From Jejubacter sp036620675 (GTDB lineage: Bacteria; Pseudomonadota; Gammaproteobacteria; Enterobacterales; Enterobacteriaceae): 42,467 nucleotides of DNA. The first letter of the stretch is position 1, and each line of letters begins with the position of its first letter. Location: NCBI GenBank assembly GCA_036620675.1, contig JAZHEE010000035.1. One strand, 5' to 3'. The position numbers were made by a program, and so were the translations under genes. Positions 25,275 through 32,956 of the stretch are shown here, in pieces. The notes below the pieces were generated by a model. The model was given only the letters and a program-made list of their open reading frames with translations. It searched no databases and had not been told where the DNA came from.

Positions 25275-25799
25275 ATGACACAACCCCTGTTTTTAGTCGG
25301 CGCACGCGGCTGTGGTAAAACCACGGTGGGTAGCGAGCTGGCTCTGACGCTTGGCTACCGCTTCGCCGACACCGATCACTGGCTGCAGCACAACGCGGGC
25401 ATGAGCGTCACGCAGATCGTGGAGCTTGAAGGGTGGGGCGGTTTTCGCCGTCGGGAATCACAGGCGCTGCAGGCCGTGACGGCGCCCGGACTGGTGGTCG
25501 CCACCGGCGGCGGCATGGTGCTGGCTGAAGAAAACCGCTGCTATATGCGTGAGCACGGCGTGGTTATCTATTTAGAAGCGCCGGTGGCTGAACTGGCCCG
25601 GCGGTTGGAAGCCTTCCCGGAAGAGGGGCAGCGCCCGACCCTGACTGGCCGTGCAATTAGCGATGAAGTGGCCGAGGTACTGGCCGCCCGCGATGCGCTC
25701 TATCGCGAGGCCGCCCACCATGTCGTCGACGCCAGCCTGCCTCCGCAGCAGGTGGTGGCGCAGATTCTGTGCGCGTTGCAGTTGGCTGACGCCTGCTAA
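25275..25799 (+). CDS. aroL: Shikimate kinase II AroL
   Basis: 174 aa, same length as E. coli AroL. Phosphorylates shikimate with ATP in chorismate synthesis. Walker A GARGCGKT at residues 8-15, DTDHW for shikimate and Mg, FRRRES and ATGGGMV. AGAGAGGA lies just upstream of the ATG. Operators upstream suggest TyrR and TrpR control. yaiA, which follows aroL in E. coli, is absent. Confidence 0.96.
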   Translation: MTQPLFLVGARGCGKTTVGSELALTLGYRFADTDHWLQHNAGMSVTQIVELEGWGGFRRRESQALQAVTAPGLVVATGGGMVLAEENRCYMREHGVVIYLEAPVAELARRLEAFPEEGQRPTLTGRAISDEVAEVLAARDALYREAAHHVVDASLPPQQVVAQILCALQLADAC

Positions 25800-25814
25800 T
25801 TTTTATGACCTTCC

Positions 25815-25841
25815 ACGTGCGGCCCGGTGCCGCACGTTTTC
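25815..25841 (+). terminator. Terminator after aroL
   Basis: ACGTGCGGC-ccggt-GCCGCACGT followed by TTTTC. It makes aroL a single-gene unit, unlike the E. coli aroL-yaiA-aroM operon. Confidence 0.85.
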
Positions 25842-26035
25842 ATACCTTTTGTACACCTGCTTTTGCTTATGAATTCAGTGCTTAAAGCGCAACGGTTGAC
25901 ATTTCGTTAATCTTTTTAACGAAACATTTTCCGTAGCGTGCTACGCTTTTTGGTTAATTTATAAGCGATTGTCGGCGGGTGCGCGCCGGCGGCCGTATCT
26001 GAAAAGTAGTGGTTGGCAATATAAAGGCGAGCAAG

Positions 26036-26710
26036 ATGAACACATCCCTGGCGATTGTCACCGCCGGCGTCGTGCCGGTGGGTGAGGTCACGCCACTTTT
26101 AACCGAACATATCACCGAACAACAAATTACGCATATCAGCCTGTTAGGGCGGTTGACCCGCGAGGAAGCGCTGGAGGATTACGGCGCCGCCCCTGGCGAA
26201 GAGACCGTGCTGACGTTGCTCAGGGATGGAGGGCTGGTGCAGCTTTCGCTCAATAAGGTCGAACAGGCGCTACAGGGAGTGATCGAGGTTCTGGATAATC
26301 AGGACTATGACGTCATTCTGGTGCTGGGCAATGGCCGCTATACCCGCCTCTGCGCGCATAACGCCATGCTGTTGGTGCCCGATCGGCTGATTCCGCCGCT
26401 GGTGGCCTCTATTGTTGAAGGGCATCAGGTGGGGATCCTGCTGCCAACGCCAGAGCTGCTGTCGTTCCAGCAGAAAAAATGGCGTGAGTTGGGAAATGCG
26501 CCGCTGTATACGCCGGCGGCCTCCCTGAGCGACGACAGCGCCCTGGTCGGTGCCGGAAGGGAACTGGTACAGCGCGGAGCCGATGTGCTGGTGCTCGACA
26601 GCCTGGGGTTTCATCAGCATCATCGCGACCTGTTGCAGCGAGCGCTGGATGTGCCGGTGCTACTGTCGCATATGCTGCTGGCGCGGCTGGCTTCAGAGCT
26701 GTTGGTTTAA
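26036..26710 (+). CDS. aroM: AroM family protein
   Basis: 224 aa from ATG 26036 (AAGG upstream), close to the 225 aa of E. coli AroM. Asp/Glu-racemase-like fold expected; conserved blocks SLAIVTAGVVP, ISLLGRLTREEAL, ILVLGNGRYTRL and VLDSLGFHQHHR. Function unknown; named for its TyrR-controlled place behind aroL. Here separated from aroL by a terminator and 236 bases, so probably transcribed from its own promoter. Confidence 0.93.
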   Translation: MNTSLAIVTAGVVPVGEVTPLLTEHITEQQITHISLLGRLTREEALEDYGAAPGEETVLTLLRDGGLVQLSLNKVEQALQGVIEVLDNQDYDVILVLGNGRYTRLCAHNAMLLVPDRLIPPLVASIVEGHQVGILLPTPELLSFQQKKWRELGNAPLYTPAASLSDDSALVGAGRELVQRGADVLVLDSLGFHQHHRDLLQRALDVPVLLSHMLLARLASELLV

Positions 26711-26771
26711 GCGCTGTGGCAGGGAATCGCCCTGGCAACTATAGTCTTGCAGGGGCAACGGAGGAGGCTTT

Positions 26772-27062
26772 ATGCTTGACAGTAATGATTATCTGTTGGG
26801 GAAAGTGAAGTCCATCGGCTTTACCAGCGCCAGCGCCGGACAAGCCTGCGTGGGCGTGATGTCGGTGGGGGAATATACGTTTGATACCGCCCGGCCGGAA
26901 GAGTTTACCGTGGTCAGCGGCGCGTTAAAGGTGCTGCTGCCTGGCGAGACGGCCTGGAAGACTTTTGGCTCCGGCGCAGTATTCACCATACCGGCACGCA
27001 GCGGTTTCCACCTGCAGGTGGCGGAGCCGGTAGCTTATCTGTGTCGCTACCTGGCGCGATAA
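26772..27062 (+). CDS. ppnP: Pyrimidine/purine nucleoside phosphorylase PpnP
   Basis: 96 aa, two residues longer than E. coli PpnP (YaiE). Small cupin: GKVKSIGF, VGEYTFDTARPEEFTVVSGAL, GSGAVFTIPARSGFHLQVAEPVAYLCRYL. Phosphorolyses several nucleosides. A strong GGAGGAGG site precedes the ATG. Last gene of the block that matches E. coli 8.5-min order. Confidence 0.95.
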   Translation: MLDSNDYLLGKVKSIGFTSASAGQACVGVMSVGEYTFDTARPEEFTVVSGALKVLLPGETAWKTFGSGAVFTIPARSGFHLQVAEPVAYLCRYLAR

Positions 27063-27105
27063 GGGTGAAACACGATGTCGTTCGACAGAATAAAAAAGGT
27101 TCATC

Positions 27106-27319
27106 GCCAGGAAACTCCCTCGTCTTCCAGGGAGAGGGCCGGGTGAGGGTGACGGGCAGCTCCGGCGCCCGGTTTCAAAATAAAAGCGGCAGAATATGAC
27201 GATGTGGTGGGCCAGGGAAACTCTCTCTCCCTTCAGGGAGAGGACTGGGGTGAGGGTGACAGGCAGCTCCGGCGCCCGGTTTCAGAACAAAAGCGGCAGA
27301 ATATGACGATGTAGTGGGC
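27106..27319 (+). repeat. Tandem repeat, two copies of about 105 bp
   Basis: Copy 1 starts at 27106 and copy 2 at 27211. Both contain an inverted CTCCCT...AGGGAG core, then GTGAGGGTGAC, GCAGCTCCGGCGCCCGGTTT and AAAAGCGGCAGAATATGACG. Divergence is about 15%, mostly in the first third. The inverted core resembles intergenic repeats common in enteric genomes. Confidence 0.85.
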
Positions 27320-27363
27320 TGTTCCGTTCACTTTGCGTCACTGCTTCTCTGTTAATCCACCGC

Positions 27364-27582
27364 GGGTGAACGGGCCAGGGGGCTCAGTCGCCGCTCCCCT
27401 GGCGACCCGGGCTCCCCGGCGGTAAAAAACGCCGCTGACGCGGGCCCCTTCGCTTATCACGCCGGGCTTTTCGGAACGGGCAAGAGTCGCCATCCATGGC
27501 GACCTTGCCCTGTCGCGACATCCTGTCGCTCCTCCGGCCCTTCGTGAACGCTACGGCGTTTTTTAAGCCGGGATGTAACCCC
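27364..27582 (-). repeat. Multi-hairpin element, copy 1
   Basis: Read on the reverse strand it runs from TACATCCCGGC to CCTGGCCCGTTCACC. Successive hairpins are CGGC/GCCG, GCGACA-gga-TGTCGC, GGGCAAG...CTTGCCC with inner TCGCC/GGCGA, GGCG/CGCC and CCAGGGG/CCCCTGG. It shares AGGGGCCCGCG and AGCGGCG with copy 2, which lies on the other strand. Confidence 0.75.
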
Positions 27583-27650
27583 CTCATCGCTTCAGTCTGT
27601 TTTTTTAAATGATACCGGCTCTGATTAATCCAGGCAGATGATAAAAGGTG

Positions 27651-27862
27651 GTGACATTCTCCGGCCTGAAAATCGCCGGAGTATTCCCGGTGGCCAGGGT
27701 CAGCCCGACAGGACGTCGGGCTGAGGGCGTGCGGCACAGGGAGGTGCCGTCACGCCCGACCCGTCCGGCTGGCGGGAATACGCAGGGGCCCGCGACAGCG
27801 GCGATTTTCACGCCGGAAAGCCGGGTTGTCAGGGGCGGCATTTGAGCCCCTGGCCCGTTCAC
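27651..27862 (+). repeat. Multi-hairpin element, copy 2
   Basis: Forward-strand counterpart of copy 1 in the same hairpin order: CCGGC/GCCGG, CAGCCCGAC/GTCGGGCTG, GGGCGTG...CACGCCC with inner CGGCAC/GTGCCG, GGCG/CGCC and CAGGGG/CCCCTG, ending TGGCCCGTTCACC. Stem sequences differ from copy 1 while pairing is kept. Confidence 0.75.
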
Positions 27863-28160
27863 CGGTTCCGCAACCGACATAAGAGAAATCACCTTCAGGT
27901 GAACGGAACCTTCGCCAGCGCGGCATATTCCCCCCGGCACACGGCATAATCGCAAAAATAGCCCAACCGGCATGACCACGTACTACAACCGCCGCCCCGG
28001 CCTGCATCTGAAAGGCCACCTGGCAAAATATGTGATGCAGCGGGCTGTTCCGTTCACTTCAGGCAACAGCTTCACTGTGAATTCACCGGTTCCGCAACCG
28101 ACAGATAAAAAATCACCTTCAGGTGATCGGAACCTTCTCCTGCGCGACATACTTACCCGG
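27858..28160 (+). repeat. Two copies of an 80-bp direct repeat with nested palindrome
   Basis: Copies at 27858-27938 and 28082-28160. Each has GGTTCCG ... CGGAACC arms enclosing TCACCT-tc-AGGTGA, and shares the phrases TTCACCGGTTCCGCAACCGA and a CCCGG end. Divergence is concentrated outside the arms. Confidence 0.8.
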
Positions 28161-28214
28161 AAGCCAGGGCCGCCGCCGGTAACTTAAGCTTCACGACAAT
28201 CTGCGATGAACCAT

Positions 28215-28253
28215 AAAAAAGCCCCGCGATCGTCACCGACGCGGGGCTTTTTT
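28215..28253. terminator. Terminator of proVWX
   Basis: AAAAAAGCCCCGCG ... GCGGGGCTTTTTT, a strong hairpin with U-tracts in both directions, 15 bases after the proX stop. Confidence 0.93.
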
Positions 28254-28267
28254 ATCCCGGACTCCCG

Positions 28268-29263
28268 TTACTTCTGGGCGGCCAGCGCCTGCTTGATCCA
28301 GCCGTCGAACTGCGCCTGGTGGGCTTTTATCCAGCCGTCGACGTGGTTCTGGATATCCGCTTCGGAAGATTTACCGTCATGCATCAGCGCGTTCTGGGCG
28401 TTGATGTCGGCCAGCGGCAGTTTCATTATCGAGAACAGCTTCGCGGCGGCCGGGTTCTTCTCAGCCCAGGCCTTGTTGGCGACGATATGCATCACATTTA
28501 CCGGGAAGCCATAGTTGGTGCCGTTCGGCAGTTTGGTGTCGATATCTTTCTGCTCGCCGGGCATTGAGGAGAAAGGCACCTGCAGCCAGACCACGTCTTT
28601 ACCCGGCTTCAGCACATCGCTCACCCAGTACGGCGTCCAGGTGTAGTACAGAATCGGTTTGCCCTCTTTGTAGCGGGTGATGGTGTCGGCCATCATCGCC
28701 GCGTAGTTTCCCTGGTTATGGGTCACGGTGTTTTCCAGACCGAAGGCTTTAAGCTGGTGGTTGATCACCGTTTCGCAGCCCCAGCCCGGGTTACAGCCGG
28801 TCATATCCGCTTTACCGTCGCCGTTGGCGTCGAACAGTTTGGCAATTTTGGGATCCTTAAGCTGATCGATGCTCTTAATGTGGTACTTATCGGCAGTCTT
28901 TTTGTCGATAAGATACCCCTGGGCCGCGCCGGTCACATAGGTACCTTTGCGATAGAACTTATTGTCTCCACCCGCGGCCTTGTACATATCGTCGTGCAGG
29001 GGCTGCCAGTTGGTGGCCAGGAAGGTAGCGTCGCCGGAGGCGATGGAGGTATAGGCGACGTTGTAGTCTACTTCGCCCGGTTTATCGACGGTGTAACCCA
29101 GCTTTTCCAGCGCCCGGCTGACCAGCAGGGTCTGGAAGGTCTCTTCGGTGATGGTGCTCTGCACCGGTTTTACGGTGATGCCTTTGCCTGGCAGATCGGC
29201 GGCGAAGGCGCTGGTAGAGACGAGAGTAGCGAAGGCTGTGGCAAACAGGACAGAATGTTTCAT
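28268..29263 (-). CDS. proX: Glycine betaine/proline-binding protein ProX
   Basis: 331 aa, one longer than E. coli. Signal peptide at residues 1-21 (cleavage after AFA), then an OpuAC-type substrate-binding fold; the tryptophan-rich betaine box residues appear in FLATNWQPLH, GCNPGWGCE and YYTWTPYWVS. Periplasmic receptor of the ProU ABC importer for osmoprotectants. Last gene of proVWX, 55 bases after proW. Confidence 0.97.
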   Translation of the reverse strand: MKHSVLFATAFATLVSTSAFAADLPGKGITVKPVQSTITEETFQTLLVSRALEKLGYTVDKPGEVDYNVAYTSIASGDATFLATNWQPLHDDMYKAAGGDNKFYRKGTYVTGAAQGYLIDKKTADKYHIKSIDQLKDPKIAKLFDANGDGKADMTGCNPGWGCETVINHQLKAFGLENTVTHNQGNYAAMMADTITRYKEGKPILYYTWTPYWVSDVLKPGKDVVWLQVPFSSMPGEQKDIDTKLPNGTNYGFPVNVMHIVANKAWAEKNPAAAKLFSIMKLPLADINAQNALMHDGKSSEADIQNHVDGWIKAHQAQFDGWIKQALAAQK

Positions 29264-29318
29264 CGTTATTCCTTTTGTTTGTTGGAGCAGGGCGGGCGGC
29301 GCTGACGCCGCCCGGCGC

Positions 29319-30425
29319 TTATTTGCTGAAGGGACGCAGCAGCAGACCTACCGGACCGGTGTGATACCAGTGACGGCTGCCGCGGCTACGGGCATCGCGA
29401 CCGATGGACTGGGTCAGACGGTCAAGAATAATCGCGAGGATCACGATCCCCACACCGCCCACCGAGGCGAGGCCCATATCCAGACGGCCGATTCCCCGCA
29501 GCACCATCTGGCCCAGGCCGCCGACCGCAATCATCGAGGCGATCACCACCATCGACAGTGCCAGCATCAGCGTCTGATTGACCCCGGCCATAATGGTAGG
29601 CATTGCCAGCGGCAACTGAACCTTGAACAGCATCTGACGCGGGCTGGAGCCAAACGACCGCGCAGCTTCTATCAGATCTTCAGGCACCTGATTAATCCCG
29701 AGGATCGTCAGGCGTACGATAGGGGGCAGGGCGAAGATGATGGTCACCACCACCCCCGGCACGTTGCCGATGCCGAACAGCATGACGATCGGCACCAGAT
29801 AGACGAAGGCTGGCGTCGTCTGCATGGCGTCGAGTATCGGGCGTACGATCTTCGCGGCCCGGGGACTGCGCGCCAGCCAGATCCCAAGCGGCAGCCCTAT
29901 CACCACGCAGAACAGCAGCGCGGTCAGCACCAGCGCCAGGGTGATCATCGCCTGAGACCAGGCGCCGATAGCGCCAATGGCGATCAGCGATATCAGGGTC
30001 GCGACGCCCATGCTCAGGCTCGACATCTGCCAGGCGATCGCGGCGAAAAGCAGAATAGCTACCGGCGCCGGCATACCCAGCAGCAACTGCTGAAAGGCGT
30101 TGAGAATGTAGTCCACCGGCACGCGGACCCCCTGAAAAACCGGGCGGAAATGGACGACCACCCAGTCGATGGCGGTGGTGACCCAGCTGTCCAGCGGAAT
30201 CAGCGTATGATGGAACGGATCCATGATGTTGAAGTGTTCCGGCTGCGGCGCGGGAGCGCTATGCAGCCAGTCGGCGCCGCCGCCGTCCTGTGGTGTTTGC
30301 GTCGGGGCGCCCCAGGCATCGGCGGCGGAACCGGCGTCGCCGCCGTTATTCGGGGCCTGGTTTGCGGCATCTGCGGCCTGTTCGCTGGCCCCGGCGCTAC
30401 CCCACGGATTAGTTTGTTCACTCAT
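29319..30425 (-). CDS. proW: Glycine betaine/proline ABC permease ProW
   Basis: 368 aa. A hydrophilic, Ala/Gly/Gln-rich N-terminal tail of about 100 residues, slightly longer than in E. coli (354 aa), precedes the membrane domain. The EAA motif EAARSFGSSPRQMLFKVQLPLAMP contacts ProV. The start overlaps the proV end by 8 bases, so translation is coupled. Confidence 0.96.
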   Translation of the reverse strand: MSEQTNPWGSAGASEQAADAANQAPNNGGDAGSAADAWGAPTQTPQDGGGADWLHSAPAPQPEHFNIMDPFHHTLIPLDSWVTTAIDWVVVHFRPVFQGVRVPVDYILNAFQQLLLGMPAPVAILLFAAIAWQMSSLSMGVATLISLIAIGAIGAWSQAMITLALVLTALLFCVVIGLPLGIWLARSPRAAKIVRPILDAMQTTPAFVYLVPIVMLFGIGNVPGVVVTIIFALPPIVRLTILGINQVPEDLIEAARSFGSSPRQMLFKVQLPLAMPTIMAGVNQTLMLALSMVVIASMIAVGGLGQMVLRGIGRLDMGLASVGGVGIVILAIILDRLTQSIGRDARSRGSRHWYHTGPVGLLLRPFSK

Positions 30426-31620
30426 TGTTTGCCCCCTCCCGATCTAATGCCTGCAGCAGCATCCCCTTGGAGATGATGCCGATGTACTGCTGTGCCTCAT
30501 CAACGACCGGCACCGCACAGGGGGCCTGGCCGACGGGCGTAAGCAGCTCGCTGAGCGGTGTTTCCGCCGTCACGGGTTCCGGAGAGTCGAGCAGCGCTTC
30601 ATCCAGTCCCTGCCCCGCTGCCAGGGCGCGTTTCAGAGAATCGATAGAGACGGTGCCAAGAAATTTTTGTCCACGCTCGATAATGTAGCCGAACTCCAGG
30701 GCATCATCCTGGAGCAGCTTTAGCGCCGAGCGCGGGCCAAAGCCGGTGGTCTTGCGCAGCAGGCCACGCGGCGTCCGGCGGGCGATATCTTTGGCGCTAA
30801 AGACCTGGCTGATATCCACGCCGCGAAAGAAGGTGCGCACGTAATCGTTAGCCGGGTTGTTCAGAATTTCATCCGGCGTCCCGACCTGAACCACCTCGCC
30901 GTTTTGCATAATGGCGATGCGATCGCCAATACGCATCGCTTCATCAAGATCGTGGGAAATAAAGACCACGGTGCGTTGATGTCTGGACTGAAGTTTAACT
31001 AATTCATCCTGCATTTCGCTGCGAATCAGGGGATCGAGCGCCGAGAATGCCTCATCCATCAACAGAATGTCGGGATTAATCGCCAGGGCGCGGGCCAGAC
31101 CGACACGCTGACGCATACCGCCGGAAAGTTCATCCGGATAAGCGTGGGCATAATTTTCCAGCCCGACCTGACGCAGGGCGTCCAGGGCTTTTTCCTGACG
31201 TTCCTGCTGGGGAATGCCGGCTAGTTCCATACCAAATGCCGTATTATTAAGGACATTCATATGAGGCATTAACGCAAAGGACTGAAAGACCATCGCGATT
31301 TTTTTTCTGCGCACCTCACGAAGTTCAGATTCCGATATTCTGGCGATATCGACGCCATCGATCAGCACCTGGCCGCGGGTAGGTTCTATCAGGCGATTGA
31401 GAAGGCGTACCATGGTGGATTTTCCCGAGCCGGAAAGCCCCATAACGACGAAGATCTCGCCTTCTTCAATGGTCAGATTGGCGTCCTTAACGCCCAGTGA
31501 AAGCCCCGTTTTCTCTAAAAGTTGCTCTTTTGAGAAACCCTGGTCTATATATTTGAAGGCTCGTTGGGGATGTTCCCCAAATACCTTGTATAGATTCTTG
31601 ACTTCTAATTTAATTGCCAT
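30418..31620 (-). CDS. proV: Glycine betaine/proline ABC ATPase ProV
   Basis: 400 aa, same length as E. coli. ABC ATPase: Walker A GLSGSGKST, Q-loop, signature LSGGMRQRVGLARAL, Walker B ILLMDEAFSALDP and the switch His of ISHDLDEAM. The C-terminal tandem CBS domains (about 280-395) sense ionic strength. First gene of the ProU operon; in E. coli an H-NS-binding element lies in its 5' part. Confidence 0.97.
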   Translation of the reverse strand: MAIKLEVKNLYKVFGEHPQRAFKYIDQGFSKEQLLEKTGLSLGVKDANLTIEEGEIFVVMGLSGSGKSTMVRLLNRLIEPTRGQVLIDGVDIARISESELREVRRKKIAMVFQSFALMPHMNVLNNTAFGMELAGIPQQERQEKALDALRQVGLENYAHAYPDELSGGMRQRVGLARALAINPDILLMDEAFSALDPLIRSEMQDELVKLQSRHQRTVVFISHDLDEAMRIGDRIAIMQNGEVVQVGTPDEILNNPANDYVRTFFRGVDISQVFSAKDIARRTPRGLLRKTTGFGPRSALKLLQDDALEFGYIIERGQKFLGTVSIDSLKRALAAGQGLDEALLDSPEPVTAETPLSELLTPVGQAPCAVPVVDEAQQYIGIISKGMLLQALDREGANNE

Positions 31621-31983
31621 GCAATAGCGTGTTCCTGTTTCTTATTTGAATATATTGAAATTCCTGGTGAAATAAAACTCAGACTATACCCTAACATACT
31701 CAGATTCTGTGGCAACCCTCAAGCCATGCGGATTTTATGAATAAGAATGCGCTTATTGGTGGGGATTTGCCGTGGGATAAGGCTTTGTGATGGATAATCG
31801 AGAAGGAATTTTTTGTGATGTGGAGCAGGAAATTGCCAATTTATTGATGATGGAAAAGGCATAATTTTTTGCGATATTTAGAGTGGTAAATAAATACTTT
31901 TGGCATGGTTTTTAATGGCCCGGATGAAATAATCCGGGCGCTGTTTTTTATTAATTGGTTATTCAATAAAAAACAAAAATGAA
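31621..31983. promoter_or_regulatory. AT-rich proU promoter region
   Basis: 363 bases, clearly AT-rich, upstream of proV and downstream of nrdF, as expected for an osmotically controlled H-NS/StpA target. I could not assign -35 and -10 elements with confidence. A hairpin GCCCGGAT/ATCCGGGC with a following T6 run lies at 31918-31949. Confidence 0.6.
31918..31949 (+). terminator. Terminator-like hairpin beside the nrdF 3' end
   Basis: GCCCGGAT-gaaata-ATCCGGGC followed by CGCTG and TTTTTT on the forward strand. Its U-tract suits forward transcripts, although both flanking genes lie on the reverse strand; on the nrdF side no U-tract follows the stem. Confidence 0.55.
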
Positions 31984-32946
31984 TCAGAAATCCCAGTCTT
32001 CATCCTCGGTGGCGACCGCTTTTCCCATCACGTATGAAGAGCCTGAACCAGAGAAAAAGTCGTGGTTTTCGTCAGCATTCGGGGAAAGAGCGGCCATAAT
32101 CGCCGGATTCACCTCCGCCATCTCCGGCGGAAACAGCGCTTCGTAGCCCAGATTCATCAGCGCTTTGTTGGCGTTGTAGCACAGGAAGGATTTCACCTCG
32201 TCCCCCCAGCCCAGCTCGCTGTACAGCGTTTCGGTATAGGTCAGCTCGTTTTCATACAGCGCCATCATGAATTCCAGAGCGAAGTCGCGCAGTTCATCGC
32301 GCTGCTCTGGCGTTGTGCTCTCCAGCCCCTTCTGATATTTGTAGCCGATATAGTAACCGTGCACGGCTTCGTCGCGAATGATAAGACGAATGAGATCGGC
32401 GGTGTTAGTGAGTTTGCCGCGGCTTGACCAGTACATTGGCAGCCAGAAGCCGGAGTAGAACAGGAATGACTCCAGAAACACGCTGGCAATTTTTTTCTTC
32501 AACGGGTGTGGGCTCGCATACTGTTCCAGGATAAGGCGCGCTTTATTTTGCAGCGCTTCGTTCTCTTCGCTCCAGGCATAAGCGGCATCCACCTCCCGGC
32601 TCTGGCACAGGGTGGAAAAGATAGAGCTGTATGAGCGGGCGTGAACCGCTTCCATAAAGCTGATATTGGAAAAAACCGCCTCTTCATGAGGGGTAATCGC
32701 GTCTTCCATCAGCGTCGGGGCGCCGATGGTATTCTGAATGGTGTCCAGTAGCGTCAGGCCGGTAAAGACCCGGATCGTTAGCTGCTGCTCGGCCGGTGTC
32801 AGGCCCTGCCAGGCGGCGATATCGTTGGACAGTGGCACCTTTTCCGGCAGCCAGAAGTTACTGGTCAGCCGGTTCCAGACTTCAAGATCCTTACTGTCCT
32901 GAATTTTGTTCCAGTTGACGGCGGAAACCCGGGTTAAATGTCTCAT
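31984..32946 (-). CDS. nrdF: Class Ib ribonucleotide reductase small subunit NrdF
   Basis: 320 aa (319 in E. coli). Holds the dimetal/tyrosyl-radical site: HEEAVFSNISFMEAVHARSYS and RDEAVHGYYIGY carry Glu and His ligands. The C-terminal acidic tail EDEDWDF docks onto NrdE. GAGGAA precedes the ATG and the nrdE stop is 10 bases upstream. Uses Mn or Fe cofactor assembled with NrdI; important under iron limitation and oxidative stress. Confidence 0.97.
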   Translation of the reverse strand: MRHLTRVSAVNWNKIQDSKDLEVWNRLTSNFWLPEKVPLSNDIAAWQGLTPAEQQLTIRVFTGLTLLDTIQNTIGAPTLMEDAITPHEEAVFSNISFMEAVHARSYSSIFSTLCQSREVDAAYAWSEENEALQNKARLILEQYASPHPLKKKIASVFLESFLFYSGFWLPMYWSSRGKLTNTADLIRLIIRDEAVHGYYIGYKYQKGLESTTPEQRDELRDFALEFMMALYENELTYTETLYSELGWGDEVKSFLCYNANKALMNLGYEALFPPEMAEVNPAIMAALSPNADENHDFFSGSGSSYVMGKAVATEDEDWDF

Positions 32947-32956
32947 TGTTGATTCC

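Larger units (their letters stand above)
27063..28210. repeat. Gene-free 1.15-kb mosaic of intergenic repeats
   Basis: Contains three repeat groups: a 105-bp tandem pair (27106-27319), a head-to-head pair of about 215-bp multi-hairpin elements (27364-27582 and 27651-27862) and a dispersed 80-bp direct repeat (27858-27938 and 28082-28160). A further phrase, GGGCTGTTCCGTTCACTT, occurs at 27317-27334 and 28041-28058. Open frames here overlap on both strands, are Arg/Pro/Gly-rich and look non-genic. Confidence 0.8.

Noticed and set aside
27384..27979. Overlapping reverse-strand open frames of 117 and 124 codons in the repeat mosaic
   Set aside because: They run through the multi-hairpin elements, are Arg/Pro/Gly-rich, overlap in different frames and lack ribosome binding sites. 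The structure is better explained by inverted repeats than by protein coding.
29148..30476. 442-codon forward frame across proX and proW
   Set aside because: Shadow of proW; His/Arg/Gln-rich and without similarity to any family.
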